DNA of 28,861 nucleotides from Bacteroidales bacterium. GTDB taxonomy: Bacteria > Bacteroidota > Bacteroidia > Bacteroidales > Bacteroidaceae. The stretch covers positions 1 to 28,861 of the forward strand of contig SFPC01000058.1 of the NCBI GenBank assembly GCA_004552195.1, read 5' to 3'. The notes beneath the pieces are model-generated. The model searched no databases, was not told the DNA's origin, and saw nothing but the letters and a program-made list of their open reading frames with translations. Positions 14,895 through 22,321 of the stretch are shown one piece after another. Position 1 is the first letter of the stretch; each line of letters starts with the position of its first letter. The translations under genes and the position numbers were made by a program.

Positions 14895-14926
14895 GTCGTT
14901 CCCACGAAGGGCGGGGGAAGATGAGG

Positions 14927-15079
14927 CTACCAATAGTTGTTTTGATCGTCGTCCTCAAAATCGTCAGGGTAGCCCTCTCCGAAATTCACTTCCGTTTCGT
15001 CCACTCCTGACAGACACAGCAGCTGCTCTGGATGCACATCGAAGCACTTCATTTCGGGCTTGATATATTGTTTGTCCAT
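14927..15079 (-). CDS. Small acidic protein (50 aa) paired with the BspA-like gene
   Basis: Fifty residues starting MDKQYIKPEMKCFDVHPEQL and ending in an acidic tail (YPDDFEDDDQNNYW). Its ATG lies 12 bp after the stop of the BspA-like gene on the same strand, and a terminator follows, so it is the last gene of a two-gene unit. The N-terminal pattern K-x-Y-I-x-P-E-M followed by LLxxSG resembles a group of short Bacteroidales proteins (often K.YI.P.M...LL..SG) that sit beside surface or secreted protein genes. I know no function for the group. There is no signal peptide or membrane segment. The coupled position and clean start and stop make chance coding unlikely. A precursor peptide or a small accessory protein are possibilities only. 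Confidence 0.72.
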   Translation of the reverse strand: MDKQYIKPEMKCFDVHPEQLLCLSGVDETEVNFGEGYPDDFEDDDQNNYW

Positions 15080-15091
15080 AATCATCAGCTT

Positions 15092-16828
15092 TTATTTGTT
15101 GAAAACCACTTTTCCGTTCCGGATGACCAAGCCTTTCTGCGAACTTCCTGCCGGCAGACGGCGGCCGCTCAGGTCGTAGGTCTCCGTCGCCTTGCGCTCA
15201 TCGCCATAGACGTTCACGATGCCCGTCACGTTCTCCTCGCCGATGACAGAGAGCACGATGCTGCTGATGGAAGCTGCAGGTGATGCCGAATGACGCGGCG
15301 CGATGGTCAGGTAGTGGCGCATAGGTTCCAGACTGTGGAAATGCTGCCACGTGCCGTTGGTCCACAGCGTGTACGGGTCGTACAGCGTTGCGCCGCTCTC
15401 GCCCATATCATTGTAAGTGCCCGTGAAGGTATAGGTGAAGTCCACACTTTGGCAGTCGATGCTGTTCGTCTCTGCCGGTGCGGGAGTGACGTCGGACAAA
15501 TGCAGCACCATGTCACAGTCGGCACTGCTGAGCGGCTTCACCAAATAAGGATAGTTGGCCTTCAACGTCACGCCGGGCTGCTGGCGGAAGCTCTCCACCA
15601 CGGTCTTTTCCGCCTTGCCATCGTTGTCCAGGTCATACTGATGCACGTTGTTAATGCGTGAGAAGGCATATTTGTCGCAAAGCTCGGAGGTCAGCGTCAG
15701 GTCGAAGGGCACGTACCACGTAGTCCATTCCGCCCCGCCGAAGGTGCGGCTATAGGTGAAGTCAGTCGCAGTAAATACCGCTTGGTTGTCGTACGTTGTG
15801 GCATCCAGCAAGTCGTATTTTGCCACGCTGAAGGCCGTTTCATCCTCATTGGGTACAGCCTCGATGGTTCCTGCCGCATCGGCAAAATAGCCTATATGGC
15901 CGCAATCTGTATGCTTACATACCTTATAATAGATCTTTTTGCCGTTGTCGAACAGGGTTTCGCCCGTAAAATTATGCTTGCATGTGAAATAGCCGGTTGT
16001 ATAGTTGGCATAGGTGGCATCTGTCTTGTTGGGGTCGTATGAAATGGCTCCAACTAAGGATGTACAGTAGGAAAACATGGAATATTTTAAGTAGTAGGTA
16101 ACACTCTCTGTTGTGAACAAGTCAGAAGCATATATGGTAACGAGGCCTGAGCAATTATAGAACATAGAGCTCATATTCGTCACGTTGGCAGTGTTGAAGC
16201 CTGACAGATCGAGCGAGGTGAGGCCTGAGCAAGCAGAGAACATATTGTCCATATCCGTCACGTTGTCGGTGTTGAAGCTTGACAGGTCAAGCGAGGTGAG
16301 GCCTGAACAATATGCAAACATGGCACCCATATCTTTCACATTGACTGTGTTAAAAGCCGACAGGTCAAGCGAAGTGAGGCTTGAGCACCCATCGAACATA
16401 TTGTTCATAGTCGTCACCTTGGCTGTGTTGAAGTTCGAAAGGTCAAGCGAGGTGAGACTTGAACAATAACAGAACATGCAGAACATGTCCTTCACCTCAG
16501 AAGTATTGAGGTTCTTCATACCTTGGATTTCTGTCAATGCACTACAATCATAGAACCACTTATAGCATGTAGTTGGCCGTGCGTCAGCGAATGATGCGTC
16601 AAAAACGACTTTCTTAATGTTGGATGCATGGGAGGTTATCCACTCGGGATCAACGCCTGATGCAGGAATATCATACACCTCTCGGGTAGACGTACTCTCC
16701 GGCTTGTTTTCATCATACATAAACGTCAGCGTACCGGTCTCGGTGTTGAACACTGTGTACATCGTTTTTTGTGCCCACGCCGCGCTGAAACAAAGGCAGA
16801 GGATAAATAGTGAGAATAATTTTTTCAT
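15092..16828 (-). CDS. BspA-like leucine-rich-repeat (DUF285) surface protein with C-terminal sorting-like domain
   Basis: A 578-residue secreted protein. I chose ATG 16828 because MKKLFSLFILCLCFSAAWAQ is a complete signal peptide. Residues about 90-240 hold at least five DUF285/BspA repeats of 26 residues on the pattern CSSLTSLDLSxFNTxxVxxM, then xxMFxx. These form a leucine-rich solenoid that in related proteins binds host or bacterial surface ligands. The middle region (about 330-510) is beta-rich with ATTYDNQAVFTATDFTYSR and GAEWTTWYVPFDL. The C-terminus, ETYDLSGRRLPAGSSQKGLV followed by IRNGKVVFNK, is like the Bacteroidales type IX-type sorting tails. It therefore probably reaches the cell surface. 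The 78-bp DNA period of the repeats is a coincidence with the palindromic element; the sequences are unrelated. Confidence 0.9.
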   Translation of the reverse strand: MKKLFSLFILCLCFSAAWAQKTMYTVFNTETGTLTFMYDENKPESTSTREVYDIPASGVDPEWITSHASNIKKVVFDASFADARPTTCYKWFYDCSALTEIQGMKNLNTSEVKDMFCMFCYCSSLTSLDLSNFNTAKVTTMNNMFDGCSSLTSLDLSAFNTVNVKDMGAMFAYCSGLTSLDLSSFNTDNVTDMDNMFSACSGLTSLDLSGFNTANVTNMSSMFYNCSGLVTIYASDLFTTESVTYYLKYSMFSYCTSLVGAISYDPNKTDATYANYTTGYFTCKHNFTGETLFDNGKKIYYKVCKHTDCGHIGYFADAAGTIEAVPNEDETAFSVAKYDLLDATTYDNQAVFTATDFTYSRTFGGAEWTTWYVPFDLTLTSELCDKYAFSRINNVHQYDLDNDGKAEKTVVESFRQQPGVTLKANYPYLVKPLSSADCDMVLHLSDVTPAPAETNSIDCQSVDFTYTFTGTYNDMGESGATLYDPYTLWTNGTWQHFHSLEPMRHYLTIAPRHSASPAASISSIVLSVIGEENVTGIVNVYGDERKATETYDLSGRRLPAGSSQKGLVIRNGKVVFNK

Positions 16829-16871
16829 GAAAAAGGATACAGAAAAGGCGTGCAACCATTCGTTTGCTTGC

Positions 16872-16994
16872 CTATTCTCGGGCTACCGCCAAGTGGCCTC
16901 ACAGCTAACAAGCGCAGAATGGCTCACGCCTTAAGGCGTGAACCTTCATACTGCTTGTTCTCAGCTGTGGAATATTGGCGGTATTCGAAAATAG
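16872..16994. repeat. 123-bp nested palindrome upstream of the BspA-like gene
   Basis: Successive complementary blocks face each other. CTATT pairs with AATAG at the ends, then TACCGCCAA with TTGGCGGTA, CACAGCT with AGCTGTG, ACAAGC with GCTTGT, and CACGCCTTAAGGCGTG is self-complementary at the centre. Together they make one long interrupted hairpin ending 44 bp upstream of the BspA ATG. It could be a 5' UTR structure, a terminator for whatever precedes it, or a palindromic mobile repeat. Confidence 0.75.
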
Positions 16995-17504
16995 AGAACA
17001 AGAGCAAAAAGCTCAGTAATATATGTATGTGTTCTAAATCAAGTCAAAGGGAACGGAACGCACGCGGAATAAAATAGGGAGGCTGTATGCCTCGTTGTAA
17101 TATCTCTCAATGGCCTGACCGCTGCTCTTCATGGTGGCACGCGGAGGCAGTGCGTTCATCGGATCCTGTCTGTTTCGTAGGTGGCAATCCGGGCCGCTGG
17201 CGGAAGGATGCTGCGGCGGAATATGCGCGGAATAGGGGTTAGGAGGTGAAACGTGGCATTCTGTCTGTCAGGGCTGTTGGGGCGAATGAATGCGTGTTCG
17301 CCGGCATCCATGTCGGCAAAAGTAGTACAAGCACAGGGATATGGCAAGGGAAATCCGGTGTTTTTCAAGTTCAGGCACCTATTTAGTGATAAATATTTAA
17401 TGACAAAGCTGTCAGGTAAACAGCCCCGGCATCGGTAGCCATGGGTGTTTGCCTGACAGCAATCATTTGTTGGATGAGTGTGTGAGAAATATTCCTTAGT
17501 TATA
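16995..17504. other. Region without an intact gene between the BspA-like gene and the GH35 remnant
   Basis: It holds a small GAGC/GCTC hairpin, a palindromic GCCGGCATCCATGTCGGC (17301-17318) and the hairpin at 17408-17460. On the minus strand a stretch around 17160-17040 reads MNALPPRATMKSSGQAIERY in one frame, which looks coding-like, but I recognise no family and it has no supported start. It may be decayed coding sequence. Confidence 0.4.
17408..17460 (-). terminator. Strong hairpin downstream of the GH35 remnant
   Basis: GCTGTCAGGTAAACA (17408-17422) faces TGTTTGCCTGACAGC (17446-17460), 14 of 15 paired, and an inner GGC/GCC hairpin fills the loop. On the minus strand it follows the GH35-like end and is succeeded by a short TTTG and AT-rich sequence, so it is a plausible terminator of the former GH43-GH35 unit. 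Confidence 0.55.
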
Positions 17505-17850
17505 CAGGAATACGCTGTACTGGCCGGCTTGGTCAGTTCGATGCACGGCTGGCCCACGATGCCTTTGTAGTCGTAGATGCCGTAGCCGAAGTTGATACGG
17601 CCCATGCCTTCCACCACCATCTTCAGTTCCGTGCCTTCAGCGCAGGCCGGGATGACCACTGAGTTCTGGCTCTGTGCGCGGTTGATGGCACCCACGCGCT
17701 TGCCGTCCATGAACGCCACGGCATAGTCGTGAACGTCGGTATGGAGCGTGGCGGAGGTCTTCAGGGCGGGGAGGGTAGTGGTGTAGACCACGGTACCGAA
17801 GCCCATGTCGAGCTGCTCAAAGGTCTTCAGCTCACCCGTTTCTAAAGAAT
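17505..17850 (-). pseudogene. C-terminal remnant of a GH35-type beta-galactosidase
   Basis: In a frame different from the upstream GH43 gene the sequence reads KTFEQLDMGFGTVVYTTTLP, then VHDYAVAFMDGKRVGAINR, then VEGMGRINFGYGIYDYKGIV and ends near CIELTKPASTAY. This is the C-terminal beta-sandwich of bacterial GH35 beta-galactosidases (motifs FExLDxGxGxxxYxTxLP, HDxAxxFxDGKxxGxxxR and MGRxNFGxxIxDxKGI). Only about 110 of the usual 600-780 residues remain and no start is present. The join to the GH43 C-terminus is at about 17850, within the last codons of that gene. After the GH35 part the frame stays open to 17156 with no recognisable homology. A deletion that removed most of a GH35 gene following GH43 is the simplest explanation. 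Confidence 0.75.
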
Positions 17851-18965
17851 TCCTCGGGAGCCCACTCGTCGCGCCATTCCACCACGGGGATGTTGTCCTT
17901 GAAGGTGATGGGCAACCAGATGTAGCGGGCATCGATGGGATGCTTGGGTCGCCAGATGTCCGCCATGAAGATGAAAGCTCCGGATTTGCCCTGTACGGGC
18001 AGGATGTAGGTGCTCTGTCCGCCGAAGGTCAGCTTCGCGCCAGGGCCGACGCAGGGCGAGGGCAACTGCTTCCAGGGTCCGCTGATGCGTTCGGCGGTGA
18101 ACATTCGCGCTTCGTTCGGGTCCCAGCCCGTGCAGCCGCTGGTGATGAGCCAATAGCGGTCTTCGTGCTTGAAGATGGCCGGTGCCTCGTTCTGTCCGCC
18201 GGGGGCGATGCGCCAGTAGCGGCCTGTGTGGAAGGTGAAATCGTCCGAGAGTTCCGCCACTTGGAGCGTGAGGTTATCTTCGGAGGAGAAAATGTGGTAA
18301 GCCCGGCCGTCGTCGTCGACAAAGAGCGTCATGTCGCGCGCCATCTGGCCTCCGTTGAAGTCGCGTTTGAGAAAAAGTCCCTGTGCGATGGCTTTGCGCC
18401 ATGGGTTCGTCCACCATTGGCCGTAGTTTGCGGCGTTGAGTGTGTCGGCGCAGGTGCGTTCGGCCTCGGTCCAGTCGGCGGGCCAGCAGTAGGGGTTCAC
18501 GCGGCCCGAGCGCAGGTATTGGAAAGGTCCGGTCGGCTTGTCGGCCACCGCCACGGCAGCCCGGGCGGCAGCATAGCCGCGCCCTTTCAGTTCGAGGTGG
18601 AACCACATGACGAACTTGCCCGTCCGGGGGCAGTAAATCACCTTGGGGCGTTCAAGGGTGCAGCCTTTCTCGATGTCGCTGCCCACCTGTTCCTCCACCG
18701 GCAGGGCCACGCCGCAGTAGGTCCAGTTCACGAGGTCCTTGGAGCGGTAGCACGTCACGCCCACCAAGGCCGACGAGGTGTTCTCAGCCTTGTGTTCGCC
18801 GTACCAGTAGTAATATCCTTTGTGGAACATCACGCCGCCGCCGTGGGCGTTGATGTGGTTGCCGGCAGCGTCGGGCCAGATTTCACCGGGCTTGATGGTG
18901 CGCTCTTTGGCCGTCAGGGGCAACGCTAAAAGCAGGAAGAGCAGGAATGAAAGGAGGTTTTTCAT
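17832..18965 (-). CDS. Glycoside hydrolase family 43 protein (exo-beta-1,3-galactanase-like)
   Basis: A 377-residue secreted enzyme with signal peptide MKNLLSFLLFLLLALPLTAK. It has the five-bladed propeller motifs of GH43: NHINAHGGGVMFHKGYYYWY near residues 36-55, LVNWTYCG, LERPKVIYCPRTGKFVMW, ARDMTLFVDDDGRAYH (the Asp that tunes the acid) and QNEAPAIFKHEDRYWLITSG with the likely acid Glu near 260. INAHGGG at the first blade, rather than the D-D arrangement of arabinanases, is typical of the subfamilies that include exo-beta-1,3-galactanases, so arabinogalactan or mucin-type galactan side chains are likely substrates. It ends EWRDEWAPEEFFRNG. The last few residues may be altered by the junction with the GH35 remnant, but the domain looks complete. 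Confidence 0.88.
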   Translation of the reverse strand: MKNLLSFLLFLLLALPLTAKERTIKPGEIWPDAAGNHINAHGGGVMFHKGYYYWYGEHKAENTSSALVGVTCYRSKDLVNWTYCGVALPVEEQVGSDIEKGCTLERPKVIYCPRTGKFVMWFHLELKGRGYAAARAAVAVADKPTGPFQYLRSGRVNPYCWPADWTEAERTCADTLNAANYGQWWTNPWRKAIAQGLFLKRDFNGGQMARDMTLFVDDDGRAYHIFSSEDNLTLQVAELSDDFTFHTGRYWRIAPGGQNEAPAIFKHEDRYWLITSGCTGWDPNEARMFTAERISGPWKQLPSPCVGPGAKLTFGGQSTYILPVQGKSGAFIFMADIWRPKHPIDARYIWLPITFKDNIPVVEWRDEWAPEEFFRNG

Positions 18966-18996
18966 ACAAAGTAGACAGAGGTTAAGGTTTGCGCGG

Positions 18997-19004
18997 CAAA
19001 GTTA
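18997..19004 (-). promoter_or_regulatory. -7 box upstream of the GH43 gene
   Basis: On the minus strand this reads TAACTTTG, a perfect TAnnTTTG, 31 bp before the GH43 ATG. A TTTG lies 15 bp further upstream (19023-19020), shorter than the usual 19-21 bp spacing. Confidence 0.5.
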
Positions 19005-19167
19005 AGGAATATGGATTGGCAAACGGGTGCGCTGCTAATGAATAATGAAAGTTCATGAGGTGATGGTCGCTTCGCTCCCAGATCATGATGTTATCCTCAT
19101 AATCTAATCCCTCATAACCTATGTTTGCATTCTTAAACGGTGCTGCGCTGCAATTACAGGACTTTTA

Positions 19168-19226
19168 GGGAAAGTCCCCCCCCACACTTTTTGAGGCCTC
19201 ATTCAGGTGGGGCGACTGCTTTTCCC
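19168..19226. repeat. GC-rich nested palindrome in the GH43-FadL gap
   Basis: GGGAAAG faces CTTTTCCC, AGTC faces GACT, CCCCaCAC-type blocks face GTGGGG, and TGAGGCCTCA is self-complementary at the centre. Together with promoters on both sides it accounts for most of the 402-bp gap 18966-19367, in which I see no gene. Confidence 0.55.
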
Positions 19227-19307
19227 ATGCGTTTTCAATGTGGGACAAGCAAAAATGCTCCTAAACGGAAAGAAATGTAAAAAAAACTGTTGTTTTTGCA
19301 CGAAACC

Positions 19308-19339
19308 CTTGGCTTGTGTGCAAAGCGGCCTTACTTTTG
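19308..19339 (+). promoter_or_regulatory. Promoter of the FadL-family porin gene
   Basis: CTTG (19308-19311), 20 bp, then TACTTTTG (19332-19339), a perfect -7 box. The leader would be about 20-25 nt and AT-rich. Confidence 0.65.
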
Positions 19340-19367
19340 CCGCAGTTTTTACCAATAAATACGATAA

Positions 19368-20939
19368 ATGAGAAAACAAATCCTCACTACCGCCCTAGTG
19401 CTGGGCACCACAGCTACGGCTTGGGCCGGAGGCTTCCTGACCAATTCCAACCAGAATGCGGCATTCCTGCGCAACCCGGCGCGCGACGCTTACATCGCCA
19501 TCGATGGTTGCTATTACAACCCCGCCGGTGTGGGCTTCATGAGCGAAGGATGGCATATGGGCTTCGACATCCAGAGTGCCTACCAGACTCGTACGGTCGA
19601 GACCTTCTTCCCCTTCTTTCAGGGCGGCATCGTGAACGGCATAGCCAACGGTCAGAATCAGGAAAAGAAGTTCGAGGGCAAGGCCACCGCGCCTGTCATC
19701 CCCTCCATCGACTTGGCTCGTGTGGGCAAGCGTTGGTTTGCCACCTTCCACTTCGGCATCACCGGTGGTGGCGGCAAGTGTAAGTTCGACGACGGTCTGC
19801 CTTCGTTCGAGAGCCAGGTGGCCATGGTACCCGTGCTGATCAACGCCATCAATCCCGGCGCCGTGACAGGTTATTCCATGGACACGTACATGCAGGGTCG
19901 CCAGTACTACTTCGGAGGCCAGTTTGGCGTAGGTTACAAGCTGCTTCCCAACTTGAGCGTCAGTGCAGGCGGCCGCTTGGTCTATGCAGACTGTAACTAC
20001 TATGGCTATGTGCGCAACATCCAGGTGCAGACCGCTGCCGGACTGGTGCCTGCCGGCACGTTCTTCGAGAACGCCAATATGCCCCACTTCGCCGCTTTGG
20101 CCGGTGACCGCGAGCTTAACTGCGACCAGACCGGCTGGGGATTTACGCCCATCATCGGTGTGGACTACCAGCTTGGCAAACTCAACCTGGCTGCCAAGTA
20201 TGAATTCAAGACCCGTCTGCGCCTGAAGAACCGTTCCGGCGAGAACACCAGCGGACTCGAGGAATACGACGACGGCAAGAAGCTCCCTGCCGACATTCCC
20301 GCCATCCTCACCCTCGGCGCAAAGTACGACGTGAAGGACAACGTCCGTCTGTCGGCCGGCTTCCACTACTATTTCGACAAGCAGGCCACCCAGTATGGAG
20401 CCCGCGAGGAGAAGCTCGAAGGAGGCGGATGGGAAGTGCTGGCAGGTGCCGAAGTTGACCTCAATAAACGGATTACCGTGAGTGCCGGTTGGCAAACCAC
20501 CAACTACGGACTGGGCGACAACAGCCGCTTTATCAGCGACATGAGTTTCGTGACCAACTCCAACTCCGTGGGTCTGGGCGCCCGCATCAAACTGCGCGAA
20601 CGTGTGGCCCTCAACGTGGCCTACTTCAAGACCATTTACAAGCACTACGAGCGCAAGATGGACGACTACTGCGACATCAAGCAGACTATGGGCGGCATGG
20701 TAACGCCCCTGAGCCAGCAGTTGCAGGCCGGTGCACAGCAGTTGCAGGGTGTCATTGCCAACCCCAACACGTCGGAGGCCGATCGTCTCATTGCACAGCA
20801 TCAGTTGGGCATCATCAGCGGAGAGCTGGGAGCCATCCAGCAAATCGCTACCGGACTGGGTTCGCTCAGCACTGCCGGTCGCGACAACTTCCACCGTACG
20901 AACGATGTGTTCGGCATCGGTCTGGAAATTGACTTCTGA
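19368..20939 (+). CDS. OmpP1/FadL-family outer-membrane beta-barrel transporter
   Basis: A 523-residue outer-membrane protein with signal peptide MRKQILTTALVLGTTATAWA. The mature protein begins GGFLTNSNQNAAFLRNPARD, and DAYIAIDGCYYNPAGVGFMSEGWH corresponds to the N-terminal hatch (the NPA motif) of FadL/TodX porins. Amphipathic strands follow throughout (LPNLSVSAGGRLVYAD, YQLGKLNLAAKYEFKTRLRL, DNVRLSAGFHYYFDKQAT, NKRITVSAGWQTTNYGLG) and it ends with the aromatic outer-membrane terminus GIGLEIDF. Family members take up hydrophobic compounds such as long-chain fatty acids. A Gln/Ala-rich helical insertion near residues 440-490 (QQLQAGAQQLQGVIA) is probably an extracellular or periplasmic loop. 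It is a single-gene unit with its own promoter and terminator. Confidence 0.88.
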   Translation: MRKQILTTALVLGTTATAWAGGFLTNSNQNAAFLRNPARDAYIAIDGCYYNPAGVGFMSEGWHMGFDIQSAYQTRTVETFFPFFQGGIVNGIANGQNQEKKFEGKATAPVIPSIDLARVGKRWFATFHFGITGGGGKCKFDDGLPSFESQVAMVPVLINAINPGAVTGYSMDTYMQGRQYYFGGQFGVGYKLLPNLSVSAGGRLVYADCNYYGYVRNIQVQTAAGLVPAGTFFENANMPHFAALAGDRELNCDQTGWGFTPIIGVDYQLGKLNLAAKYEFKTRLRLKNRSGENTSGLEEYDDGKKLPADIPAILTLGAKYDVKDNVRLSAGFHYYFDKQATQYGAREEKLEGGGWEVLAGAEVDLNKRITVSAGWQTTNYGLGDNSRFISDMSFVTNSNSVGLGARIKLRERVALNVAYFKTIYKHYERKMDDYCDIKQTMGGMVTPLSQQLQAGAQQLQGVIANPNTSEADRLIAQHQLGIISGELGAIQQIATGLGSLSTAGRDNFHRTNDVFGIGLEIDF

Positions 20940-21055
20940 TGGGTTGAAGATTTAGTTTATTGGATCATGTTGGAAGACAGGCCGGGACTCGGCAAAGGAA
21001 ATGATGTAGCCTCCGCATAGGCTTTCCCCTTTGCTCCCGCCTTGTCCTGTCTTGC

Positions 21056-21127
21056 AAAAGAGGTTATCAAGTCACTGAACGTACAGCAACAGCCTGTTGC
21101 AGCATCAGTTTCTTGATAACCTCTTTT
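21056..21127. terminator. Bidirectional terminator after the FadL gene
   Basis: AAAAGAGGTTATCAAG (21056-21071) and CTTGATAACCTCTTTT (21112-21127) pair perfectly over 16 bp. Inside, CTGA/TCAG and GCAACAG/CTGTTGC form a second hairpin. T runs on both strands suit the convergent genes on either side. Confidence 0.85.
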
Positions 21128-21167
21128 TTGTTTACGGCAAATCCGCTGCCGGGGCGCGGTGGCCGGT

Positions 21168-21464
21168 TCACCGCCGTGCGTACACCGGCTCCAGCACGTC
21201 CTCGGAGGGCCAGTGGGGAAGGAAGAACAGGGGCAACGGCCGGCCACCCACACCGCTCCAGTCGATGCGGCGCACGTCCTCCAGGTAAGGAGGCCCGAAG
21301 TCGAAAGAGCGGCCATAGAGCAGGATGGCGCGGCGGCCTTCGTCGATTTTCCACAGCCCGCCGCCGAACACACATTGCTCTCCGGGCTGCAACAGGTCCT
21401 TATGCAGGTAAACGCGGCCGAACTTCAGCACGCCGTCTTGGTTGATGATGAATTTCTGATACAT
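21168..21464 (-). CDS. Conserved-looking hypothetical protein (98 aa)
   Basis: I place the start at ATG 21464 (MYQKFIINQDGVLKFGRVYL), because the frame further upstream overlaps the histidine phosphatase gene and reads as Arg/Pro-rich nonsense. The protein continues HKDLLQPGEQCVFGGGLWKI, LLYGRSFDFGPPYLEDVRRI and ends LEPVYARR. It has the look of a small beta-rich cytoplasmic protein without signal or membrane segment. I have seen similar short Bacteroidales proteins with FGxVxxHKDLL and CxGGGxW/F motifs but know of no function. It starts about 87 bp after the phosphatase gene on the same strand, so the two are probably co-transcribed. Confidence 0.65.
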   Translation of the reverse strand: MYQKFIINQDGVLKFGRVYLHKDLLQPGEQCVFGGGLWKIDEGRRAILLYGRSFDFGPPYLEDVRRIDWSGVGGRPLPLFFLPHWPSEDVLEPVYARR

Positions 21465-21550
21465 GATGATGTAATCGTTGGGGTAAGTTTCATTCCACGG
21501 CAGCTCTTTCCGGCCTTGCTGCCGCGCGGAGCCGTAGTCACGCGCCGCCT

Positions 21551-22075
21551 TCAGCCATCCCCTTCCACCGTCAGGAGGCGCACCTCGCCGTTCTGCCAAG
21601 CCGGTATGTCGTGGAGCGTGCTCCCTTGCAGCGTGGCGGCGATGCAACGGTTGAAAAGCCCGTGAGCCATAGCGAGCACCGACAGTCCGTCGTACTGACA
21701 CCTTATATATATAAGGAAGCGGCGGGCGCGGTCCATCATCTGCTCCACCGTTTCCGCGTCGGCAGCCAGTGGGCGGTGGCGCAGGGCCGCTGCGGGCAGG
21801 CCCGTCATGCTTCCCCAATCCCGTTCGCGCAGCAAGGGGCAGGGCAGGGGAGTGAGGCCCACGGCTTCCGCCACAATGTCCGCCGTCCGGCGCGCCCGCA
21901 GCAAGTCGCTGGTGAGAAAAACGTCGAAATGCAGGCCGCTCGCGCACAGCTCATCGCGCAGGGCCGCCGCCTGCTCCAAGCCGCGCGCCGTGAGGCGGCC
22001 CGGCAGGTGGCCTTGGAGTATCTTCGCCACATTTTCCTCGGTTTCGCCGTGGCGGGTAAGGTAGAGCGTAAGCAT
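21551..22075 (-). CDS. Histidine phosphatase (phosphoglycerate mutase-like) family protein
   Basis: A 174-residue protein. I chose ATG 22075 (MLTLYLTRHGETEENVAKIL) since the RHG motif then lies at residues 8-10, as in the family. The phosphorylated His is in RHGET, with further conserved GRLTARGLEQA, TSDLLRARRTADIV, LRERDWGSMTGLP and the second His in VLAMAHGLFNR. It is likely a small-molecule phosphatase in the cytoplasm (the cobC/alpha-ribazole phosphatase and broad-specificity phosphatase group). No cobalamin genes are nearby, so I give no symbol. Being 174 residues, it is a short but complete member. It is the first gene of the unit with the small hypothetical protein and is divergent from dapF. 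Confidence 0.88.
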   Translation of the reverse strand: MLTLYLTRHGETEENVAKILQGHLPGRLTARGLEQAAALRDELCASGLHFDVFLTSDLLRARRTADIVAEAVGLTPLPCPLLRERDWGSMTGLPAAALRHRPLAADAETVEQMMDRARRFLIYIRCQYDGLSVLAMAHGLFNRCIAATLQGSTLHDIPAWQNGEVRLLTVEGDG

Positions 22076-22157
22076 ATAGAAGCAACAAAAAGTAAATAAT
22101 CCGGGGCAAAAATAAAAAATATGCTTCGTTAGCGTGCAAATCATTAAGTTTTTGTTA

Positions 22158-22165
22158 TATCTTTG
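22158..22165 (+). promoter_or_regulatory. -7 box upstream of dapF
   Basis: TATCTTTG, a perfect TAnnTTTG match, gives a leader of roughly 100 nt. No clear TTTG is seen at the -33 position. Confidence 0.5.
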
Positions 22166-22201
22166 CCCCCAATTACAAGTAGGAGGCAGAAAGGTTAAAA
22201 A

Positions 22202-22321
22202 ATGATACGCCTGGCCTGCCGGAAGCCTGCGGGCATTTCAGCCCGGTGGTTCCGAACAACACAACTACAACTGGATGATGCGCAAGACCATAGAGTTCAC
22301 AAAAATGCACGGAGCAGGTAA
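22202..22321 (+). other. Possible leader peptide (uORF) overlapping the dapF start
   Basis: An ATG at 22202, after AGGAGGC about 12-15 bp upstream, opens 39 codons ([20 protein letters not shown] at its start) that end at a TAA inside dapF codons. The leader can also fold through GGGC/GCCC and CGGAA/TTCCG. It could influence dapF translation, or be chance. Confidence 0.25.

Noticed and set aside
15900..16500. 78-bp period in the BspA-like gene, the same length as the palindromic unit
   Set aside because: The DNA is unrelated and codes for DUF285 protein repeats of 26 residues; the equal length is coincidence.
17156..17932. A single 258-residue protein covering the GH35 remnant
   Set aside because: Its first part is GH43 sequence out of frame and its last 100 residues cover hairpins without any homology; only the middle is GH35-like.
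19395..20894. 499-codon open frame antisense to the FadL gene
   Set aside because: No recognisable family, and it mirrors the codon bias of a clear porin gene on the other strand.
21465..21947. N-terminal extension of the 98-residue hypothetical protein
   Set aside because: It overlaps the histidine phosphatase gene in another frame and is Arg/Pro/Gly-rich, as expected for a shadow.
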